12,015 nucleotides of DNA, from positions 1-12,015 of the forward strand of contig JAHWHD010000099.1 in NCBI GenBank assembly GCA_019323525.1, read 5' to 3'. Shown piece after piece: positions 5,411 to 12,015 of the stretch (position 1 is the stretch's first letter; each line of letters starts with the position of its first letter). The translations under genes were made by a program, and so were the position numbers. The notes beneath the pieces are model-generated. The model had not been told where the DNA came from, searched no databases, and worked only from the letters and a program-made list of their open reading frames with translations. The stretch comes from Candidatus Woesearchaeota archaeon. Its GTDB lineage: Archaea > Nanobdellota > Nanobdellia > Woesearchaeales > JAHWHD01.

Positions 5411-5431
5411 ATAAAAGATAAATAGAAATAT

Positions 5432-5441
5432 GATTTATATA
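5432..5441 (-). promoter_or_regulatory. TATA box for the HEPN-like gene cluster
   Basis: The minus strand reads TATATAAATC, centred about 27 nt before ATG 5410. Confidence 0.55.
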
Positions 5442-5460
5442 ATTATATGTTTTAGAGTAA

Positions 5461-5748
5461 CTAAAAACACTTTTTCAGGAAATCTTGGAGACTGACATAC
5501 CGTTCAAATACGCGCACTGGCAGTTCAATCTCTGCCCTGTTCATGTTAAGCTCGTAATACTCAGGAGTTGTAAGTATAGGATGGAACAAAGGATCTATCT
5601 GCGGCATCTCTCCTGAACAGTATAAGGTTGGCATCTGGCGCATCTCCCTAAAATGTTTAACTTCAGCTCCTGGCACTATAAGACCATAGTACGATGTAGA
5701 GTAAAGACACTCTACCTTTACCTTGGAAGCATTAGTGATATCAATCAT
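5461..5748 (-). CDS. Small orphan protein (95 aa)
   Basis: A soluble 95-residue protein starting MIDITNASKVKVECLYSTSY. It has an N-terminal strand-rich half, a Pro-rich centre (M-P-Q-I-D-P-L-F-H-P) and a C-terminal helix ending K-K-C-F. Three cysteines (residues 14, 44 and 94) are not arranged as a metal site. No family recognised. The start has a TATA box (5771-5778) about 27 nt upstream, and the gene ends 51 bp before the HEPN-like start, leaving room for that gene's separate promoter. Confidence 0.65.
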   Translation of the reverse strand: MIDITNASKVKVECLYSTSYYGLIVPGAEVKHFREMRQMPTLYCSGEMPQIDPLFHPILTTPEYYELNMNRAEIELPVRVFERYVSLQDFLKKCF

Positions 5749-5770
5749 ACATTTACTATGATAGGGTAGC

Positions 5771-5778
5771 TTATAAAT
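5771..5778 (-). promoter_or_regulatory. TATA box for the 95-residue orphan
   Basis: The minus strand reads ATTTATAA, centred about 26-27 nt before ATG 5748, predicting a leaderless mRNA. Confidence 0.5.
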
Positions 5779-5801
5779 GTTATTTAGAAATGCAGAGCAT
5801 A

Positions 5802-6155
5802 CTACCTAACCAACTCTTCAGCATAGAACCTTGTAAACTCATCCAAGGAAAGCTCTTGACCACCATCCCAGTTATATCTTCTGTAAGTGAAAACAGCAGG
5901 ATCAAAACGGCTTGGATCTTTTGGCCTGCGGTTAGGAAACCTCTTATAGTACAAAGCTTTAAACTCACCAAGATCTAAACCATTATTCCTGTTGATGTCG
6001 TACTCCACGAACATCTTTGAAGCAGCAGGCCTTGCTGCAGCATACCGTTTAGTGTTCTCAGCACCGATATGCCATAAAATGGCCCCACCTACAACTAACG
6101 CAAGCAAAGCCGCATACACATTGCTTCCCATATGGGACAGATAATCATCAGCCAT
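5802..6155 (-). CDS. Membrane-anchored EF-hand protein (117 aa)
   Basis: One hydrophobic segment near residues 12-30 (Y-A-A-L-L-A-L-V-V-G-G-A-I-L) would anchor the protein. The rest is a compact soluble domain with a good EF-hand loop, D53-I-N55-R-N57-N-G-L-D61-L-G-E64, followed by F65. It has ligands at positions 1, 3, 5, 9 and 12, and Gly one place later than canonical. A second, degenerate loop runs N95-W-D97-G-G-Q-E-L-S-L-D-E106-F. The paired loops suggest calcium binding on the side of the membrane holding the C-terminus; orientation is unsettled, although basic residues (K36, R37, R42) follow the span. TATA box at 6177-6187 supports start 6155. It is divergent from mutS across a 96-bp promoter region. 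Confidence 0.75.
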   Translation of the reverse strand: MADDYLSHMGSNVYAALLALVVGGAILWHIGAENTKRYAAARPAASKMFVEYDINRNNGLDLGEFKALYYKRFPNRRPKDPSRFDPAVFTYRRYNWDGGQELSLDEFTRFYAEELVR

Positions 6156-6176
6156 ACATCACAACAAGCCCCGCTT

Positions 6177-6187
6177 CATATATAAAC
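6177..6187 (-). promoter_or_regulatory. TATA box for the EF-hand gene
   Basis: The minus strand reads GTTTATATATG, centred about 27 nt before ATG 6155. Confidence 0.5.
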
Positions 6188-6209
6188 ATTCTCATCCTCA
6201 AACCAACAA

Positions 6210-6251
6210 ATATAAAAATATGAATAAAATGCATATATAAAGGGGGTTTAG
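6210..6251 (+). promoter_or_regulatory. mutS promoter and G-rich 10-nt leader
   Basis: ATATAAAAAT (6210-6219) is the best-spaced TATA box; it predicts transcription starting near 6241-6242. The leader GGGGGTTTAG (6242-6251) ends at the ATG, and its G run 5 nt before the ATG can act as a Shine-Dalgarno site. A second TATA-like string at 6233-6240 would place the start inside the gene and is less likely. The mutL leader differs at one base. Confidence 0.5.
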
Positions 6252-8762
6252 ATGGACTTTACTAATGTAAAACTTACACCAGCAATGGAACAGTACGCAG
6301 CTGCTAAAAAGCAGTATCCAGACTGCGTGCTGTTGTTCAGGATGGGAGATTTCTATGAAACTTTCTATGATGATGCTAAACTGATTGCCAGAGAGCTGGA
6401 AATAACCCTGACCGCGAGAGGCAAAGGAGAGACAAGAGCACCTTTAGCAGGCTTACCATATCACGCCTTAGAACCGTATCTAGCTAAACTCGTAAAAAAA
6501 GGATACAAGGTAGCTATCTGCGAACAACTTGAAGACCCTAAGCAAGCAAAAGGTGTTGTTAAAAGAGGAGTTGTCAGGATTGTAACTCCAGGCACTGTTG
6601 TAGAGTCTAACATCCTTGATGCAAAATCCAACAACTACCTTATGTCAATCTATCCTTCTTTTGACAGATACGGCCTCGCATTAGTAGATATCTCAACAAG
6701 CGAGTTTCTTTGCTCTGAACTTGACGATTTCGAAAAGCTGAAGAACGAGATAACAAGATTCAACCCTGCTGAAATCATAATCCCTGAATCAATGAAAGTT
6801 AACCAAGACCTTGTAAAAGAGCTTAACTCATTCACATCTTCATATCCAGACTACAGGTTCACTCAGAACGCAGATGAAACATTAAAAGAACATTTCAAAG
6901 TATCGTCATTACACGGATTTGGGATTGAAGACAATAAGCTAGCTATTTCAGCTGCAGGCGCACTACTATCTTACATCAAAGAAACGCAAAAAACGTCATT
7001 AGACTACATTAACAAGATAAGAAAATTCTCAACCTCAAACTTCATGGTCTTAGACTCATCCACTCAAAGAAACCTTGAACTCATAAAAAACATAAAAGAC
7101 AGTTCTTCAAGAGGGACTCTGCTCTCGGTTTTAGACAAGACAGTAACTCCAATGGGCTCAAGGTTGATGAAGAAATGGTTGCTAAGACCATTGATAAATA
7201 TCGAACAGATTAACAAGAGATTAAACGCAGTAGAGGACTTAACCAAAAACACTTTACAAAGAGCCGAGCTTAAAGACTTGCTAAAACAAGTATACGACAT
7301 CGAAAGATTAATCTCAAGAGTCAACTTTGGCTCTGCAAACCCTAGAGATTTGATCTCATTAAAAAAGTCCATCAGCATCCTGCCAAGGATTAAGCAAGAA
7401 CTAGATAAATTTAACACAGAACTTCTAAAAAAGCTTTCAGAATTACCAGAAGTATCCCCAGTCGCAGAGTTAATCCAGAGCTCAATAAAACAGGAACCTG
7501 CTCTGACGATAAGAGAAGGAAACATAATAAAAAAAGGTTACAATGAAGAGCTTGACAAGCTCCATGATATTGCTCATGGCGGTAAAGACTGGATTGCAAA
7601 GCTAGAGGCAAAGGAAAAACAAAGGACAGGCATCTCATCTTTAAGGGTAGGTTTTAACAAGGTATTTGGATACTATATAACAATCTCAAAAGCCAATCTC
7701 CATCTAGTACCTCAAGATTACATAAGAAAACAAACATTAGTTAATGCAGAACGTTTCATAACACCAGAGCTAAAAGACCAGGAATCCATGATATTGGGTG
7801 CAGAGGAAAAGATTAACGCTCTTGAATATGATTTGTTTCAGGAGATAATTAAAAAGATATCTGAATATACAGAACACATCCAAAACATTGCTAACAAACT
7901 CGCAAACCTTGACGTTCTCCAATCATTGGCCAATGTAGCTGTTGACAACAACTACACTAAACCAGCCATTGAAAACTCAGACATTATAGACATTAAAGAT
8001 TCCAGGCACCCTGTTGTTGAGCTTCTTGAAGAGAGTTTTATCCCGAACGACTGTTACCTTGACTCTAAGACAACATTGCACATCTTGACAGGGCCTAACA
8101 TGGCAGGTAAATCTACGTTCATGCGACAGATAGCCTTGATCCAGTTGATGGCGCAGCTAGGGTCGTTTGTCCCTGCAAGAGAAGCAAGACTAGGAACTGT
8201 TGACAGGGTTTTCACACGAGTAGGCGCTTATGACGACTTAACAATGGGCCAGTCTACGTTCATGGTAGAGATGACAGAGACAGCAAACATCCTTAACAAC
8301 GCAACAGATAAATCTCTAATCATCCTTGACGAGATTGGCAGAGGAACCTCGACATTTGACGGAATCTCTCTCGCATGGTCAATAGCAGAGTATATCCATG
8401 ACAAGATCAAGGCAAAGACATTATTTGCAACACACTACCACCAATTAAATAAACTCTCTGAAAAACTTACATCAGTTAAAAACTACAACATCGCTGTCAA
8501 AGAAAAAGATGATAACATCATATTCTTGCGTAAAATAATAGAAGGCGGCACTGACAAAAGCTACGGTATCCAGGTAGCAAGGTTAGCAGGCTTACCAAGT
8601 GAAGTTGTTGAACGTTCTAAAGTTATCATGAACAGGCTTGAGATGGATGACGAGATAGCTGAACGTGTGCATAAAGAGTTCCCTAAAAAGCAAGAGAAGA
8701 TTGAAAAGATAGAAACAAAAGATGAAAAGCAAGCTAAGCAGTTGAGTCTGTTTGATCTGTAG
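6252..8762 (+). CDS. mutS: DNA mismatch repair protein MutS (836 aa)
   Basis: Full-length MutS1-type protein that recognises mispairs and small loops, then recruits MutL. The N-terminal mismatch-binding domain has G-D-F34-Y35-E36, the F-x-E wedge that inserts at the mispair. The connector, lever and clamp regions fill about residues 120-550. The ATPase domain has Walker A T-G-P-N-M-A-G-K620-S, the S-T-F-M-V-E-M signature, Walker B I-I-L-D693-E694 with G-R-G-T-S-T-F-D-G, and a conserved T-H-Y-H (where T-H-Y-x-E/H is usual). A Lys/Glu-rich linker ends with Q830-L-S-L-F834-D-L, which matches the bacterial beta-clamp-binding consensus QL(S/D)LF. Length and motifs are those of bacterial MutS, also found in some archaea, so acquisition by transfer is likely but not shown. 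Its last 29 bp overlap the convergent 388-residue gene. Confidence 0.97.
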   Translation: MDFTNVKLTPAMEQYAAAKKQYPDCVLLFRMGDFYETFYDDAKLIARELEITLTARGKGETRAPLAGLPYHALEPYLAKLVKKGYKVAICEQLEDPKQAKGVVKRGVVRIVTPGTVVESNILDAKSNNYLMSIYPSFDRYGLALVDISTSEFLCSELDDFEKLKNEITRFNPAEIIIPESMKVNQDLVKELNSFTSSYPDYRFTQNADETLKEHFKVSSLHGFGIEDNKLAISAAGALLSYIKETQKTSLDYINKIRKFSTSNFMVLDSSTQRNLELIKNIKDSSSRGTLLSVLDKTVTPMGSRLMKKWLLRPLINIEQINKRLNAVEDLTKNTLQRAELKDLLKQVYDIERLISRVNFGSANPRDLISLKKSISILPRIKQELDKFNTELLKKLSELPEVSPVAELIQSSIKQEPALTIREGNIIKKGYNEELDKLHDIAHGGKDWIAKLEAKEKQRTGISSLRVGFNKVFGYYITISKANLHLVPQDYIRKQTLVNAERFITPELKDQESMILGAEEKINALEYDLFQEIIKKISEYTEHIQNIANKLANLDVLQSLANVAVDNNYTKPAIENSDIIDIKDSRHPVVELLEESFIPNDCYLDSKTTLHILTGPNMAGKSTFMRQIALIQLMAQLGSFVPAREARLGTVDRVFTRVGAYDDLTMGQSTFMVEMTETANILNNATDKSLIILDEIGRGTSTFDGISLAWSIAEYIHDKIKAKTLFATHYHQLNKLSEKLTSVKNYNIAVKEKDDNIIFLRKIIEGGTDKSYGIQVARLAGLPSEVVERSKVIMNRLEMDDEIAERVHKEFPKKQEKIEKIETKDEKQAKQLSLFDL

Positions 8763-9900
8763 GATTCATCGGCTTATCAACTAAAACATCATAAGCCCAT
8801 TTATATGTGTCTATTACCTTATCCTTAGTTTTTAACTGCTCATCTATCCTGTAACACGCATTAAACATCCTCTCCCAGAGATGAACTGACCAGAACAACT
8901 CGCGCTCACCTTCTAACAAATGCCTTGTACCTTTCTTTGTCTTTACAAGCACGTTATTCGTCATTAACATGTCAAAGAAAACATTCTCATCAGTAGGAGG
9001 GATTGAGAGGTTTAGCATTGCAGGAGCAATAGCTTGTTCTATGCAGTACGGAGTATCAGGATCAGCAACAAAATTATACCAGACTAAAGCAGCATGCCTT
9101 TGATGGTTAACAACCTCAAACCCAAAATCTTCCTGCTCATCAGGTCTTCCCTCAAACATGTCGCCAGCACCTTTCTGCCTGTTAAGTCCAAACCTTATCC
9201 GCGGCCAGTAATAGTAGTTCTTTTCCATGTCCTCAGATGTAGGCAGACCAGTCAAGCTTACCTCGGTCTTGACATCAAAACCTTCGTTTACTGAAGGGAT
9301 ATAAGCATAAAATCCTCTTTTTGGGTTAGAACACTTGAATGGCTGGTCATTAGCTATTGCAAATGCTACAAGACGCCAACCGCCATGAATATCGTCCTGC
9401 CTCATCACAAACTGGTTACTATGATAATCCTCATAATAAAATCCTCTTCGTGCAATATGTTCATCAAAACCTTGAGCAAACCTCACTTTCCTGCCATCGA
9501 TTATTACACACTGCTCAAAAGACATTTTCATCAGCTCCTGAGGTCCAAGTTCATACTCTTTTAAATCGCCTTTTGCCAGCTTTCCTGCTTTTGGCATCTC
9601 AGGTTTAGCAGATAGCATATGATAAAGGTTAGCATAACGTTTAAATGTCATATTCCCCAGCCTATTACCATCAACAACTGGCCACTTTATCATCCATGGT
9701 TCAATCTCCAAATATTTCCCAGTCTCAAGCTCACCAATTTGAGAAACAATCTTATCAAGCCTAGAGGATTTTAGAAATGCCTTTTTTTTGCATTTCTTAA
9801 TCATGCCAGGACTCATACCCTGCATCCATAGCTTGAATATGTCATTGATGTCCATATATATTAGAAAACTCTGGTCACTAATAAATCTAATTCTCCCCAT
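8734..9900 (-). CDS. Orphan soluble protein between mutS and mutL (388 aa)
   Basis: No family recognised. The protein is soluble and rich in Trp, Tyr and Met. It has a Lys/Cys-rich region near residues 35-45 (K-K-C-K-K-K), a D-D-I-H-G-G-W-R element mid-protein, N-P-K-R-G-F-Y-A-Y, an H-Q-R-H-A-A-L-V-W-Y helix followed by P-D-T-P, and a helical C-terminus with E-L-F-W-S-V-H-L-W-E-R. Start 9900 is preferred because a TATA box (9921-9929) is centred 26 nt upstream; ATG 9855 (MDIND) is a possible alternative. It is divergent from mutL, sharing that TATA element, and convergent with mutS with a 29-bp overlap. The position between two repair genes does not by itself show a repair role. Confidence 0.75.
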   Translation of the reverse strand: MGRIRFISDQSFLIYMDINDIFKLWMQGMSPGMIKKCKKKAFLKSSRLDKIVSQIGELETGKYLEIEPWMIKWPVVDGNRLGNMTFKRYANLYHMLSAKPEMPKAGKLAKGDLKEYELGPQELMKMSFEQCVIIDGRKVRFAQGFDEHIARRGFYYEDYHSNQFVMRQDDIHGGWRLVAFAIANDQPFKCSNPKRGFYAYIPSVNEGFDVKTEVSLTGLPTSEDMEKNYYYWPRIRFGLNRQKGAGDMFEGRPDEQEDFGFEVVNHQRHAALVWYNFVADPDTPYCIEQAIAPAMLNLSIPPTDENVFFDMLMTNNVLVKTKKGTRHLLEGERELFWSVHLWERMFNACYRIDEQLKTKDKVIDTYKWAYDVLVDKPMNPTDQTDSTA

Positions 9901-9920
9901 TTATAAACCAACCATAAAAC

Positions 9921-9929
9921 ATTTATAAT
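9921..9929. promoter_or_regulatory. Shared, near-palindromic TATA box for mutL and the divergent orphan
   Basis: ATTTATAAT lies 26 nt before the minus-strand ATG 9900, and on the plus strand about 26 nt before 9951, where the mutL leader begins. Because the element is nearly symmetric, it can be read in both directions. Confidence 0.5.
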
Positions 9930-9950
9930 AGTTCTAACCAAGATTTTTAT

Positions 9951-9960
9951 GGGTGTTTAG
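9951..9960 (+). promoter_or_regulatory. mutL G-rich leader and ribosome-binding site
   Basis: GGGTGTTTAG directly precedes ATG 9961 and contains GGTG as a Shine-Dalgarno core. It matches the mutS leader at 9 of 10 bases. Confidence 0.5.
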
Positions 9961-11679
9961 ATGAAGATCAAGCTTCTTGATGAGGAACTAATTAACAAGA
10001 TTGCGGCAGGAGAGGTAATAGAGAGACCTGCCTCTGTTGTAAAGGAGTTGATAGAGAACTCTATAGATGCAGGCTCGAGTATCATCAACATCGACTTAAA
10101 GGAAGGAGGCAAATCCTATATCAAGGTGACAGACAATGGTTCTGGTATTGAGAAAGAAGACGCAGAACTCGCCATAATGCGGCATGCAACCTCTAAAATA
10201 GAAAACGACGACGACCTGTTCAACATAAACACTCTTGGTTTTAGAGGCGAAGCTTTAGCATCTATTGCAGCGGTCTCTAACATGAAACTTATTACAAAGA
10301 CAAAAGAAGATTTAGAAGCTGCAAAGATGCTTGTGTCTGGCGGCAAAGTGCTTAAACATGAAGAGATAGGAGCGCCAGTTGGCACATCTATTGAAGTGAC
10401 TGACCTTTTCTTTAACACGCCAGCTCGAAAGAAACATCTCAAGAGCATCAAGGCAGAACTTAACCATATCATTGACATTGTTACTAGGTACTCTTTGATA
10501 CATCCAGAGATATCTATCAAGCTAACCCATGATACAAACACTATCATAAACTCTCCTGCAAGTGACGATATTCTCAGCAACATTGTAAACATCTATAGCA
10601 AGGACATCGCAAAAAGCCTTATCAAGGTAAAGCACGAAACTGACAAGATAACTGTTAAAGGATTTATCTCTAAGCCAGAGCTGACAAGAGCTGATAAAGA
10701 TTTTATCTCGATTTTTGTCAACTCAAGATACATAAAGAACAAGGTTATAACAGACGCGATATTTAGCGCGTATCATACCCTGCTACATTCTAACAGGTAC
10801 CCTGTAGTTGTCCTCTCTATCAAGATAAAACCAGAACTTATTGACGTCAATGTGCATCCGCAGAAGACCGAGATTCGTTTCAGCATAGAAGACCAGATAT
10901 ACGAGGCTGTTTTTAACGCGTGCCACAAGGCTCTTGAAGATGTTAACATGATACCAGAGGTAGAAGCTGATAAACAGTCAGTTCTAGTAGCTACAACCGC
11001 TGACAAAAAGAAAAAGGTTGCTGAAAAGGTATACGAGCATAAACCTGAACAGCTAGCCCTTGCAGAGGTAGAGACAAAGGTAGAAGCTGAGACTTGCAAG
11101 ATACCTGAAGTCACAGTCCTTGGATTAGTTCATAACTGTTACATTATTGCTGAGGATGCTGAAGGCTTTTTGGTCGTTGACATGCACGCAGCAGCTGAAC
11201 GCGTGCGTTATGAAAGATTGATGAAAGAGTACAAAGGAAAAGGCATTGAAGTCCAGGAACTGTTATCTCCGATTAATATTGATTTAACACCTGTAGATGC
11301 AAATGTCCTAGGAAGCAACCTCAAACTTCTTGATAAGTTCGGTTTCAGGATAGAGAACTTCGGCAATAACTCATTCATTCTAAGGACAGCTCCAATGGTC
11401 ATCAAGAAACTGTTGAACAAAGACATCATCTTAGACATCATTGGAGAGCTTAAACAGAGCAAGTTCAAGACAATTGAAGAGATCAAAGAAAAGATCTTGA
11501 TAAGGATGGCGTGCAGAGGTTCTGTCAAGCAAGGCGAACGTATTGAAAGGTCTGAGATGCACAAGATTATCAAGGATTTACATACATGCGAATTTCCGTA
11601 TACTTGCCCTCACGGCAGACCTACGATTATAAAGTTCACCAAATCTGATTTAGAGAAGAAGTTTAAGAGGGTAGTCTAA
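9961..11679 (+). CDS. mutL: DNA mismatch repair protein MutL, endonuclease type (572 aa)
   Basis: The N-terminal GHKL ATPase has K-E29-L-I-E-N33, D58-N-G-S-G, G94-F-R-G-E-A-L and the D-L-F-F-N-T-P-A-R segment. A less conserved Lys/Glu-rich linker covers about residues 335-385. The C-terminal domain carries the nicking-endonuclease metal motif D407-M-H-A-A-A-E413-R-V-R-Y-E418, which fits DQHA(x)2E(x)4E with Met for Gln, plus A-C518-R-G-S and C549-P-H-G-R-P554. MutL of this kind nicks the strand itself and needs no MutH, unlike E. coli MutL. Q432-E-L-L-S-P437 matches the QxLLxP clamp-binding motif of bacterial MutL. Full length. The 3' end overlaps the convergent 66-residue gene by 4 bp. Confidence 0.97.
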   Translation: MKIKLLDEELINKIAAGEVIERPASVVKELIENSIDAGSSIINIDLKEGGKSYIKVTDNGSGIEKEDAELAIMRHATSKIENDDDLFNINTLGFRGEALASIAAVSNMKLITKTKEDLEAAKMLVSGGKVLKHEEIGAPVGTSIEVTDLFFNTPARKKHLKSIKAELNHIIDIVTRYSLIHPEISIKLTHDTNTIINSPASDDILSNIVNIYSKDIAKSLIKVKHETDKITVKGFISKPELTRADKDFISIFVNSRYIKNKVITDAIFSAYHTLLHSNRYPVVVLSIKIKPELIDVNVHPQKTEIRFSIEDQIYEAVFNACHKALEDVNMIPEVEADKQSVLVATTADKKKKVAEKVYEHKPEQLALAEVETKVEAETCKIPEVTVLGLVHNCYIIAEDAEGFLVVDMHAAAERVRYERLMKEYKGKGIEVQELLSPINIDLTPVDANVLGSNLKLLDKFGFRIENFGNNSFILRTAPMVIKKLLNKDIILDIIGELKQSKFKTIEEIKEKILIRMACRGSVKQGERIERSEMHKIIKDLHTCEFPYTCPHGRPTIIKFTKSDLEKKFKRVV

Positions 11680-11876
11680 TCCATAATCCAGTCAACATCT
11701 AACTCTTCCTTATGGTTAAACTTGAACAGTTCCCACTGCTTCCTGGAAATACCGCAGTGTTTTGTAAAATCAACAAAACTAAAAGACCTTTTAGAATCAA
11801 GAACAAAATCTAGGTACTCCTTGAACTTCTTTTCCCTTAAAGGGTCCATGTTAAGATCTTCTATATTTATTAGCAT
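11676..11876 (-). CDS. Small orphan helical protein (66 aa)
   Basis: A charged, mostly helical protein. The start at ATG 11876 (MLINIEDLNMDP) is chosen because a TATA box at 11898-11907 is centred 27 nt upstream. The frame is open to 11930, and a later ATG at 11849 is possible. The section F-V-D-F-T-K-H-C-G-I-S-R-K-Q-W-E-L-F-K resembles a helix-turn-helix (helix, G-I-S turn, helix), so a small DNA-binding protein is conceivable but unproven. The C-terminus D-V-D-W-I-M-D is acidic. It is convergent with mutL, overlapping by 4 bp. Confidence 0.6.
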   Translation of the reverse strand: MLINIEDLNMDPLREKKFKEYLDFVLDSKRSFSFVDFTKHCGISRKQWELFKFNHKEELDVDWIMD

Positions 11877-11897
11877 TAATAAGCATAGTGAGGGTTG

Positions 11898-11907
11898 CTT
11901 ATAAAGG
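11898..11907 (-). promoter_or_regulatory. TATA box for the 66-residue orphan
   Basis: The minus strand reads CTTTATAAGC, centred about 27 nt before ATG 11876; this decides between the alternative starts. Confidence 0.5.
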
Positions 11908-11947
11908 TTATTGAGCCACAGAATCACCACTCAAAAGACACAAAAGT

Positions 11948-11956
11948 TTTATAAAT
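11948..11956 (+). promoter_or_regulatory. TATA box for the gene entering the right edge
   Basis: TTTATAAAT predicts transcription from about 11978, giving a leader of about 24 nt before ATG 12002, with GTGGGG at 11993-11998. Confidence 0.4.
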
Positions 11957-12001
11957 AGCAAATATTAAATAGATTAAAACACATAGTATATAGTGGGGAT
12001 A

Positions 12002-12015
12002 ATGGTTACATTAAA
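12002..12015 (+). CDS. Possible start of a gene cut by the right edge
   Basis: ATG GTT ACA TTA AA follows a G-rich GTGGGGATA and a TATA box about 50 nt upstream. Only four complete codons are visible, so nothing can be said about the product, and the start itself is tentative. Confidence 0.3.

Noticed and set aside
10116..10592. Long open frame antisense to mutL (158 codons)
   Set aside because: It lies wholly inside a well-conserved gene in the opposite direction, its composition is that of a reversed coding frame, and no promoter is seen. The same holds for antisense frames inside mutS (7064-7525) and hisS (1531-1992).
6252..11679. mutS and mutL as one operon
   Set aside because: They are 1.2 kb apart with an opposite-strand gene between them, and each has its own TATA box and leader.

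Overview
The window looks archaeal. Most genes have an AT-rich TATA-like box centred about 25-28 nt upstream of the start codon, which implies leaderless mRNAs. The histidyl-tRNA synthetase has archaeal-type motifs, the tRNA has no encoded CCA, and there is a typical box C/D guide RNA. AT richness, tight packing, many small orphan proteins and a bacterial-style MutS/MutL pair suggest a small-genome archaeon, perhaps of the DPANN group (Woesearchaeota/Pacearchaeota-like). That placement is inference; no marker here fixes it.

Layout. 1-950: the start of an M20-family metallopeptidase (cut by the left edge), a multi-CXXC zinc-binding protein and a small divergent orphan. 930-2318: hisS (minus strand), with the tRNA-His gene (anticodon GUG) directly upstream on the same strand. 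2319-2892: a small-RNA and small-protein region. It holds an AT-rich stretch with nested inverted repeats, an unlisted 44-residue four-cysteine protein with an operator-like repeat arrangement before it, a box C/D sRNA with its own TATA box, and a second hairpin-rich unit that repeats the last part of the sRNA. 2880-5410: a minus-strand cluster read in the order HEPN-like DUF4145 protein, 395-residue orphan (TTG start), DUF1461-type membrane protein. 5461-6155: a 95-residue orphan and a membrane-anchored EF-hand protein, both minus strand. 6252-11679: mutS and mutL on the plus strand, separated by a 388-residue orphan on the minus strand. 11676-12015: a 66-residue orphan and the first codons of a gene running off the right edge.

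How the genes work together. MutS has mismatch-binding and ATPase motifs. MutL has both the GHKL ATPase and the metal-dependent endonuclease motifs, so the pair should be a MutH-independent (nicking-MutL) mismatch repair system. Both carry peptides resembling bacterial sliding-clamp-binding motifs, which is notable where the clamp is expected to be PCNA. Their predicted mRNAs share almost the same 10-nt G-rich leader, unlike the leaderless genes around them. HisRS and tRNA-His are adjacent, and the tRNA lacks the encoded G-1:C73 pair that normally identifies it. No mobile element, CRISPR array or rRNA is visible. No gene-free stretch exceeds 300 bases.
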